From assembly GCA_946480485.1 (NCBI GenBank), contig CAMLJW010000277.1, forward strand, positions 1 through 7,103: 7,103 nt of DNA. The letters are read 5' to 3'. Positions 1 through 4,704 of this stretch are shown here, piece by piece. Under the pieces are notes generated by a model. The model had not been told where the DNA came from. It saw only the letters and a list, made by a program, of their open reading frames with translations, and ran no database searches. The position numbers and the translations under genes were made by a program. The stretch's first letter is position 1. The number at the start of each line of letters is the position of its first letter. Source of the DNA: an uncultured Streptomyces sp. (GTDB lineage: Bacteria > Actinomycetota > Actinomycetes > Streptomycetales > Streptomycetaceae).

Positions 1-1117
1 TGTGCGACTGGAGGCCGCCGGCCAGGGTCGCGAGACCGGCGCCGGTGACACCCGCCGCGCCCTTCGAGGCGACGAGCAGGAAGAGGAGCAGCGGGATCTG
101 CTCGCTGACCGCCATCGGCGTACCCATGGCGTCGGCGATGAACAGGGACGCCATGGTCATGTAGATCATGGTGCCGTCGAGGTTGAAGGAGTAGCCGGTC
201 GGGACGGTGATACCGACCACCGGCTTGCTGATGCCAAGGTGCTCCATCTTCGCGATGAGCCGCGGCAGGGCGGACTCGGAGGAGGAGGTGGACAGGATCA
301 GCAGGAACTCACGGCCCAGGTACTTGAGGAACGTGAAGATGTTCAGGCCCGCGACGACGCGCAGCAGGGTACCGAGCACGACGAAGATGAAGATGACGCA
401 GGTGGCCCAGAAGCCGAGCATCAGTACCGCGAGGCTCTTGAGGGCGTCCAGACCGGCCGAGCCGGTGACGGCGGCGATCGCACCGAAGGCACCGATGGGC
501 GCGGCCCACATCACCATGGCGAGGATGCGGAAGACGAGGCGCTGGATGTGCTCGATCCCGCGCAGGACCGGCTCACCGGTGCGTCCCATCGCCTGGAGCG
601 CGAAGCCGGAGAGCAGGGCGACGAGGAGGGTCTGCAGGACCTGGCCCTCGGTGAAGGCGGAGACCATCGAGGTCGGGATGATCGACAGCACGAAGTCGAC
701 CGGCGGCAGCGCGTCCGCCGAGACCTGCCCATGGCCGGCCTCCTTGACGGCGTTCGTCAGGTGGAGACCCGTCCCCGGATCCACGATGTTGCCGACGACC
801 AGGCCGATCCCGAGGGCGACCAGCGACATCACCAGGAAGTAGCCGAGTGCGATACCGCCGACGGCGCCGACCTTCGCGGCCTTGCGTACCGAGCCGATGC
901 CCAGCACGATCGTGCAGAAGATGATCGGCGAGATCATCATCTTGATCAGGTTCACGAAGCCGGAACCGAGTGGCTTCAACTCCACCGCGATGCCGGGGGC
1001 GACCAGACCTACGGTGATGCCGAGCACCACCGCGACAAGCACTGCGATGTAGAGGTAGTGGGTGCGGTCCCGCTTGCCAGCGGGTGCGGTAGGTGCCGTT
1101 CGGTACGTACTCGTCAC
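1..1117 (-). CDS. dctA: C4-dicarboxylate:cation symporter DctA (partial, C-terminus outside window)
   Basis: Inner-membrane secondary transporter of the dicarboxylate/amino acid:cation symporter (glutamate transporter fold) family, which takes up succinate, fumarate and malate with protons or sodium. The window holds 372 residues from a GTG start. That start is chosen because AAGGAGG (1123-1129, complement) lies 5 nt upstream and the family N-terminus follows. Visible landmarks: a first membrane helix at about residues 21-40, the serine-rich HP1 motif STSSSESALP at 276-285, the TM7 motif NLDGT at 312-316 (cation and substrate site), and the start of HP2 at KGAAGVTGAG from residue 352. E. coli DctA is about 428 residues, so roughly the last 60-80, including TM8, are missing here. 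It is divergent from a DcuS/CitA-type two-component system, which is the usual arrangement for regulated dicarboxylate uptake. Family assignment is firm; the exact substrate is inferred from motifs and neighbours. Confidence 0.95.
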   Translation of the reverse strand, partial: MTSTYRTAPTAPAGKRDRTHYLYIAVLVAVVLGITVGLVAPGIAVELKPLGSGFVNLIKMMISPIIFCTIVLGIGSVRKAAKVGAVGGIALGYFLVMSLVALGIGLVVGNIVDPGTGLHLTNAVKEAGHGQVSADALPPVDFVLSIIPTSMVSAFTEGQVLQTLLVALLSGFALQAMGRTGEPVLRGIEHIQRLVFRILAMVMWAAPIGAFGAIAAVTGSAGLDALKSLAVLMLGFWATCVIFIFVVLGTLLRVVAGLNIFTFLKYLGREFLLILSTSSSESALPRLIAKMEHLGISKPVVGITVPTGYSFNLDGTMIYMTMASLFIADAMGTPMAVSEQIPLLLFLLVASKGAAGVTGAGLATLAGGLQSH

Positions 1118-1182
1118 GGCTGCCTCCTTGACGTCGTCGTCGGCATCACCGGCGTGCGGCTCACATCCGGGGGTTGTCGGTG

Positions 1183-1211
1183 ACTATCTCCCGGCCTGTG
1201 AGGGCGGTCAC
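1183..1211 (-). promoter_or_regulatory. Candidate dctA promoter
   Basis: Read on the minus strand, GTGACC (1206-1211) and GATAGT (1183-1188) are separated by 17 bp. Each matches four of six bases of the vegetative -35 and -10 consensus. A start about 7 nt downstream of the -10 would give a leader of roughly 60 nt before the dctA ribosome site. The inverted repeat GGTGAC/GTCACC overlaps both boxes, so a protein bound there would affect transcription. This is pattern matching only, and Streptomyces promoters are degenerate. Confidence 0.3.
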
Positions 1212-1218
1212 CCTTCCG

Positions 1219-1231
1219 TTCATTTAGTTCA
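1219..1231. repeat. AT-rich direct repeat GTTCA-N3-GTTCA, candidate response-regulator site
   Basis: Two copies of GTTCA (1219-1223 and 1227-1231), 8 bp apart, form the only clearly AT-rich island in the divergent intergenic region. Response regulators commonly bind short direct repeats in such patches upstream of the transporter gene they control. The site lies just upstream of the candidate dctA -35 and about 27 bp before the kinase start, so it could serve both directions. Function is inferred from position only. Confidence 0.3.
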
Positions 1232-1257
1232 CGACACCGTCAAGGCAGACTGACTCC

Positions 1258-3033
1258 ATGCGTCTCCTCCGGCCCCGCAGCCTGGCGGGTCAGCTGTTCC
1301 TGATGCAGGCGGTGCTCGTCTCCGTTCTGGTCGCTGGATACGCCCTCTTCACGTACGTCAGCGACCGCGGCCAGGCCGAGGAGGCCGCGCGCCGCCAGGC
1401 CATGGGCGTGGCCCGCACGGTCGCGGACTCCCCTTCCGTCCGCGCGTCCATCCGCACCGAGGACCCGACGACGACCCTCCAGCCGTACGCGACCGAGGTG
1501 ATGCGCCATACGGAGGTCGACTTCGTCACGATCATGAACCCGGAGGGCATCCGCTGGACCCACCCCGACGAGAAGGAGATAGGCCAGCGTTTCCTCGGCC
1601 ACACCGAGCGCGCCCTCCTCGGCACGTCTTTCACGGAGACGTACACGGGCACCCTCGGCCCGTCCGTCCGCGCCGTCACGCCGATCTACGACGACGGCCG
1701 CCTCGTCGGCCTGGTCAGCGCGGGTATCAGGGTGGATGTGATCAGCGAGCGGGTGCAGGGCCAGGTGACGGCCCTGTTCGGCGTCGCGGCGGGCGCTCTG
1801 GCACTCGGCGCGGTCGGTACGTACATCATCAACGCCCGCCTGCGCCGCTCCACCCATGGGCTGAACTCAGCCGAGCTCAGCCGTATGTACGACTACCACC
1901 AGGCCGCGCTGCACGCCGTGCGCGAGGGGCTGCTGATGCTGGACGGGCAGTACCGAGTGGCGTTGATCAACGACGGGGGGCGGGAGCTGCTGGACGTTCA
2001 CGACGACGTGGTCGGCCGCTCGGTGGCGGACCTCGGTCTGCCCGCCCCGCTGACGGGGGCGCTGCTGTCGGCGGAGCCGCGCGTGGACGAGGTGCGTCTC
2101 ACCGCGTCGCGGGTGCTCGTGGTGAACACCTCGCCGGTGTCGAGCGGTGAGCGCCGGGGCACGGTCGTGACGCTGCGCGATGTGACCGAGCTCCAGTCCC
2201 TGACGGGCGAGCTGGACTCCGAGCGCGGCTTCACGCAGGCGCTGCGCTCCCAGGCGCACGAGGCCGCGAACCGCCTGCACACGGTGGTGTCCCTGATCGA
2301 GCTGGGCCGTGCGGAGGAGGCCGTCGACTTCGCCACCGCCGAGCTGGAGCTGGCCCAGGCACTCACCGACCAGGTGGTCGCGGCGGTGAGCGAGCCGGTC
2401 CTCGCGGCCCTCCTGCTCGGCAAGGCGGCCCAGGCGAACGAGCGGGGCGTCGAGCTCGTGGTCTCCGAGGACAGCAGCATGGACGACGGCCTGCTGCCCG
2501 ACTCCCTCCCCGCACGGGACCTGGTGACCGTACTGGGGAACCTGATCGACAACGCGGTGGACGCGGCGCAGGGCTCCGTGGGCGCCCGCGTCACGGTGAC
2601 CGCGGTCGCCGACGAGCAGGAGCTGGTCCTGCGCGTCACCGACACGGGAGACGGCGTCGATGCGGCCCACAGGGAGGCGGTCTTCCAGCGCGGCTGGTCC
2701 ACGAAGCCCTCCGGTCCCGGGGGTCGGGGGCTCGGCCTGGCCCTCGTACGCCAGGTCGTCGGCCGCCACGACGGCACACTGATCGTGACGGAGGCCCACG
2801 GGGGCGGGGCGTCCTTCGAGGTCCGGTTGCCGTTGTCCTCCGCGGAGCGGACGGCCGAAGAGCGGACAGCCGAAGGGCCAACCTCCGTGGAGGCGACTTC
2901 CGCGAATCGGGCTTTCGCGGAGCGGACTTCCGCGGGTCGGGCTTCGACGGGGCCGGCTTCGGCTGAGAGGGCCAGCGTCCACGCCGAGCCGGCACCGGCT
3001 CGGCACTCCACTCCGCACGGAGGCACCCTTTGA
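1258..3033 (+). CDS. Sensor histidine kinase, DcuS/CitA (citrate/C4-dicarboxylate) family
   Basis: Membrane histidine kinase of 591 residues that senses extracellular carboxylates and phosphorylates the downstream regulator. Domain order: TM1 about 12-33, an extracytoplasmic sensor domain 36-165, TM2 about 171-191, a PAS domain about 215-310, then the kinase core. Residues R99, H102, F112 and R138 align with the fumarate-binding R107, H110, F120 and R147 of E. coli DcuS (IRWTHPD, IGQRFLG and SVRAVTP contexts), which supports a di- or tricarboxylate ligand. The H-box has H334 in SQAHEAANRLHT. The N-box is GNLIDNAVDAA with N432, G1 is DTGDG (462-466), and G2 is GGRGLGL (488-494). A 65-residue tail (527-591) rich in A/E/R/T/S extends past the ATPase domain. 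The ATG is preceded only by a weak AAGGCAG, but it places TM1 correctly. The stop overlaps the regulator's start by 4 nt. The exact ligand is not settled by sequence. Confidence 0.95.
   Translation: MRLLRPRSLAGQLFLMQAVLVSVLVAGYALFTYVSDRGQAEEAARRQAMGVARTVADSPSVRASIRTEDPTTTLQPYATEVMRHTEVDFVTIMNPEGIRWTHPDEKEIGQRFLGHTERALLGTSFTETYTGTLGPSVRAVTPIYDDGRLVGLVSAGIRVDVISERVQGQVTALFGVAAGALALGAVGTYIINARLRRSTHGLNSAELSRMYDYHQAALHAVREGLLMLDGQYRVALINDGGRELLDVHDDVVGRSVADLGLPAPLTGALLSAEPRVDEVRLTASRVLVVNTSPVSSGERRGTVVTLRDVTELQSLTGELDSERGFTQALRSQAHEAANRLHTVVSLIELGRAEEAVDFATAELELAQALTDQVVAAVSEPVLAALLLGKAAQANERGVELVVSEDSSMDDGLLPDSLPARDLVTVLGNLIDNAVDAAQGSVGARVTVTAVADEQELVLRVTDTGDGVDAAHREAVFQRGWSTKPSGPGGRGLGLALVRQVVGRHDGTLIVTEAHGGGASFEVRLPLSSAERTAEERTAEGPTSVEATSANRAFAERTSAGRASTGPASAERASVHAEPAPARHSTPHGGTL
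2836..3030 (+). repeat. Repetitive, low-complexity C-terminal tail of the sensor kinase
   Basis: The last 65 codons of the kinase contain imperfect repeats at DNA and protein level. GACTTCCGCG-N2-TCGGGCTT occurs at 2895-2914 and again at 2925-2944 (18 of 20 identical, 30-bp period). CGCGGAGCGGAC occurs at 2841-2852 and 2916-2927. The protein shows repeated AERT/ATS/AGRA-like units, is charged and small-residue rich, and is predicted disordered by eye. It lies beyond the last conserved kinase motif. It may be a lineage-specific expansion by slippage rather than a functional domain. Confidence 0.7.
3019..3023 (+). promoter_or_regulatory. Ribosome binding site for the response regulator
   Basis: GGAGG lies inside the end of the kinase coding sequence, 6 nt before the TTG at 3030. 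This fixes the otherwise weak TTG start, because no ATG or GTG lies near the start of the receiver domain. The start overlaps the kinase stop as TTGA, an arrangement expected to couple translation of the two genes. Confidence 0.7.
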
Positions 3034-3719
3034 GCACGCCGTCGAAGGACATCCGCGTCCTGGTCGTCGAGGACGATCCCGTCGCGGCGGACGCGCACGT
3101 CATGTATGTGGGACGGGTGCCCGGTTTCACGGCGGTGGGCAAGGCCCACACCGGCGCGGAGGCCCGGCGGGCGCTCGACCGCATGCCGGTGGACCTCCTC
3201 CTCCTGGACCTCCACCTCCCGGACGGCCACGGTCTGCAGCTCGCCCGCTCCCTCCGCGCGGCCGGGTACCACACCGACGTCATCGCGGTGACCTCCGCCC
3301 GGGATCTCACGGTGGTACGGGAGGGCGTCTCGCTGGGCGTCGTGCAGTACGTACTGAAGCCGTTCACCTTCGCCACCCTGCGGGACCGGCTCATCCGGTA
3401 CGCCGAGTTCCACGCGTCGGTCGGCGAGGCCGGCGGCCAGGACGAGGTGGACCGGGCGCTGGCCACCCTGCGCGCACCGGGTACCGCGACGCTGCCCAAA
3501 GGGTTGAGCGCGCCTACATGGGAGCGGGTCACCCGGGCGCTGCGGGACTCCGCGGAGGGCCTGACCGCCACGGGCGTGGCCGAGGCCGTGGGAATCTCCC
3601 GGATCACGGCTCGGCGGTATCTGGAGCATCTGGTGGATGTGGGGCGGGCGCGGAGGAATCCTCAGTACGGGCAGGTGGGGAGACCGGAGTTGCACTATCG
3701 GTGGGTGAAGGGGCCATAG
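3030..3719 (+). CDS. Response regulator, DcuR/CitB/DctR family
   Basis: Cytoplasmic transcription regulator of 229 residues, the cognate partner of the kinase just upstream. The receiver domain covers residues 7-125: acidic pair D15-D16, phospho-acceptor D60 (LLLLDLHLPDG), switch T88, and K110 in VLKPF. The output half carries a helix-turn-helix at about 178-202 (TATGVAEAVGISRITARRYLEHL), followed by the wing-like end QYGQVGRPELHYRW that is typical of CitB/DcuR-type regulators. Length fits the family (about 220-240). Translation starts on TTG with GGAGG 6 nt upstream and overlaps the kinase stop by 4 nt, so the two genes form an operon and are probably translationally coupled. The likely target is dctA, divergent upstream of the kinase. 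All phosphorylation residues are present. The target gene is inference from layout. Confidence 0.95.
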   Translation: MSTPSKDIRVLVVEDDPVAADAHVMYVGRVPGFTAVGKAHTGAEARRALDRMPVDLLLLDLHLPDGHGLQLARSLRAAGYHTDVIAVTSARDLTVVREGVSLGVVQYVLKPFTFATLRDRLIRYAEFHASVGEAGGQDEVDRALATLRAPGTATLPKGLSAPTWERVTRALRDSAEGLTATGVAEAVGISRITARRYLEHLVDVGRARRNPQYGQVGRPELHYRWVKGP

Positions 3720-3734
3720 GGCGGGCGAGGTCCG

Positions 3735-3754
3735 GGTGCGTGTCGGTGCGTGTC
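3735..3754 (+). repeat. Short tandem repeat, two 10-bp units
   Basis: GGTGCGTGTC is repeated head to tail without spacer just after the response regulator stop. A second small direct repeat, CGGACC with 9-bp period (3769-3774 and 3778-3783), follows and encloses the palindrome CCGATCGG (3773-3780). No function is evident. Confidence 0.5.
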
Positions 3755-3820
3755 GTTGCCCGAAACCTCGGACCGATCGGACCCGTCTCGCAGCGCAGGC
3801 TGTACGTGTGAGTGTGTGCC

Positions 3821-3844
3821 CCTCTCGGCCTTCGGGCCGCGAGG
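3821..3844. terminator. UUCG-capped hairpin, likely terminator
   Basis: A 10-bp stem (3821-3830 with 3835-3844) with one T/C mismatch closes on the loop TTCG with a C-G closing pair, the extra-stable UUCG tetraloop. It is about 100 nt after the response regulator stop. No clear T-run follows, which is common in high-GC actinomycete terminators. On the other strand it lies 22 nt past the stop of the possible small ORF at 3867-3941, so it could end transcription from both sides. Confidence 0.55.
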
Positions 3845-3866
3845 CGCCGTTTCGTCGTGTCTGGGG

Positions 3867-3941
3867 TCAGGCCGCCTCGGTTGCGACCTCGGCTCGTACG
3901 GCGGCCGCCCACTCGACGACGAGGAGTTCGTAAACACTCAT
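3867..3941 (-). CDS. Possible small ORF, 24 codons
   Basis: On the minus strand an ATG opens a 24-residue frame that begins MSVYELLVVEWAAAV and ends EAA before TGA. It is acidic, looks amphipathic, and has mostly G/C third positions. The hairpin at 3821-3844 lies just after its stop. Against it: the ribosome site is poor (a GGGG stretch only), the start is only 20 nt from the divergent HAD gene so its promoter would have to overlap that gene, and 24 open codons are easy to find by chance in such DNA. It could be a small protein, a leader-like peptide or the stub of a lost gene. No family is recognised. Confidence 0.3.
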   Translation of the reverse strand: MSVYELLVVEWAAAVRAEVATEAA

Positions 3942-3948
3942 GGCCCCG

Positions 3949-3954
3949 TAGGCT
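3949..3954 (+). promoter_or_regulatory. Candidate -10 element giving a leaderless HAD transcript
   Basis: TAGGCT fits the actinomycete -10 pattern (TAGNNT) and ends 7 nt before the A of the HAD start codon at 3962. Transcription would therefore begin at or next to the ATG. The lack of a Shine-Dalgarno sequence before that ATG agrees with a leaderless mRNA, which is common in Streptomyces. No convincing -35 is seen at 17-19 bp, so this remains tentative. Confidence 0.35.
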
Positions 3955-3961
3955 TTTCGCA

Positions 3962-4603
3962 ATGATCACCAGCATTGTTTTCGACGTCGGCGAAACCCTC
4001 ACCCGAGACGACCGCTACTGGGCCACATGGGCTGACTGGCTCGACGTCCCCCGCCACACCATCTCCGCCCTCGTCGGCGCCGTCGTGGCTCAAGGCCAGG
4101 ACAACGCCGAAGCTTTGCGGCTTGTCCGCCCCAACATCGACGTCCCCGCCGAGCGCGCCGCGATGGAGGCCGCCGGCCGCGGCGAGCGGCTGGACGAGAG
4201 AGATCTGTACGACGATGCCTGGCCTGCCCTGGCGGCGCTGCGGGACCTCGGGGTACGGGTCGTCATCGCCGGGAACCAGACCGCCCGCGCCGGCGAGCTG
4301 CTGCGCGGCCTCGGTCTGCCCGCGGACCTAGTCGTCACCTCCGAGGAGTGGGGCGTGGCCAAGCCCCAACCCGGGTTCTTCGCACGGGTCCTGGAGGCGG
4401 CGCAGGCCGAGCCCGGCCGGACGGTGTACGTAGGCGACCATCCGGCGAACGACGTGTTCCCCGCGAAGCAGGCCGGGCTGCGGGTCGCGCACATTCGCCG
4501 CGGGCCGTGGGGCCATCTGTGGGCCGATGCTCCGGATGTAGTGGCGGCAGCGGACTGGCAGATCGACACCCTCACCCAACTCACCACGATCGTCGCAGGC
4601 TGA
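3962..4603 (+). CDS. HAD-superfamily hydrolase-like protein
   Basis: Cytoplasmic protein of 213 residues with the haloacid dehalogenase fold; most relatives are phosphatases acting on small phosphorylated metabolites. Motif I is IVFDVGETL with nucleophile D8, but the usual second Asp is G10. Motif II reads VVIAGNQT (100-107), where the usual Ser/Thr is G104. Motif III is K134 in WGVAKPQP, and motif IV is VGDHPANDV with D159 and D164. Residues 15-85 form the small helical cap. The frame is open 50 codons further upstream, but that part is arginine-rich and unlike the family, so the ATG at 3962 is preferred. No ribosome site precedes it. It is followed after 101 nt by the XRE regulator. Gly at the motif I +2 position is known in some active HAD phosphatases (DxGN types), so activity is possible. 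The substrate is unknown. Confidence 0.85.
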   Translation: MITSIVFDVGETLTRDDRYWATWADWLDVPRHTISALVGAVVAQGQDNAEALRLVRPNIDVPAERAAMEAAGRGERLDERDLYDDAWPALAALRDLGVRVVIAGNQTARAGELLRGLGLPADLVVTSEEWGVAKPQPGFFARVLEAAQAEPGRTVYVGDHPANDVFPAKQAGLRVAHIRRGPWGHLWADAPDVVAAADWQIDTLTQLTTIVAG

Positions 4604-4641
4604 CGACACGGCCCCACCTGCACGAGGCTGGCGGAGCCGTT

Positions 4642-4651
4642 CGTGTACACG
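4642..4651. promoter_or_regulatory. Perfect 10-bp palindrome, candidate operator upstream of the XRE gene
   Basis: CGTGTACACG is a perfect palindrome, 53 bp before the start of the XRE gene and 18 bp upstream of a -10-like TACGGT (4669-4674). A dimeric helix-turn-helix regulator could bind it for autoregulation. It is also the main structured element in the 101-bp gap between the HAD and XRE genes. Its function is inferred from position and symmetry only. Confidence 0.35.
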
Positions 4652-4704
4652 CAGCGTCTCGGCGCGGGTACGGTTCGGAGTGGACGCCCCGAACTGGAGC
4701 AAGT

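Larger units (their letters stand above)
1118..1257. promoter_or_regulatory. Divergent dctA / two-component control region
   Basis: This 140-bp gap separates the GTG of dctA from the ATG of the sensor kinase gene, so both promoters must lie in it or inside the genes. It holds three candidate elements: a dctA promoter at 1183-1211, an inverted repeat GGTGAC/GTCACC (1179-1184 and 1207-1212), and an AT-rich patch with the direct repeat GTTCA-TTTA-GTTC (1219-1231). For the plus strand, TTTAGT (1223-1228) is a possible -10, with no good -35 at the usual spacing. The kinase ATG has only a weak ribosome site (AAGGCAG, 1242-1248). That this region is the response regulator's target is inference from the layout. 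Confidence 0.6.

Noticed and set aside
2..1183. Long plus-strand open frame across dctA
   Set aside because: The minus strand carries clear symporter motifs. The plus-strand product is Asp/Arg/Glu/His-rich, as expected for the antisense of a high-GC membrane protein gene.
1867..3695. Long minus-strand open frames across the kinase and regulator
   Set aside because: They are antisense shadows of genes with all conserved two-component motifs, and their products are low-complexity and Arg/Ser-rich.
3812..3961. Upstream extension of the HAD gene to a GTG at 3812
   Set aside because: The added 50 residues are Arg-rich, unlike the HAD family, and overlap the hairpin at 3821-3844. The family N-terminus begins exactly at the ATG at 3962.
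4626..4638. Hairpin GGCT-loop-AGCC after the HAD gene as terminator
   Set aside because: The stem is only 4 bp with no T-run, too weak to call.
4348..4704. Upstream extension of the XRE gene into the HAD gene
   Set aside because: It overlaps the HAD coding sequence in another frame. A good ribosome site precedes the ATG at 4705, and the helix-turn-helix starts right after it.
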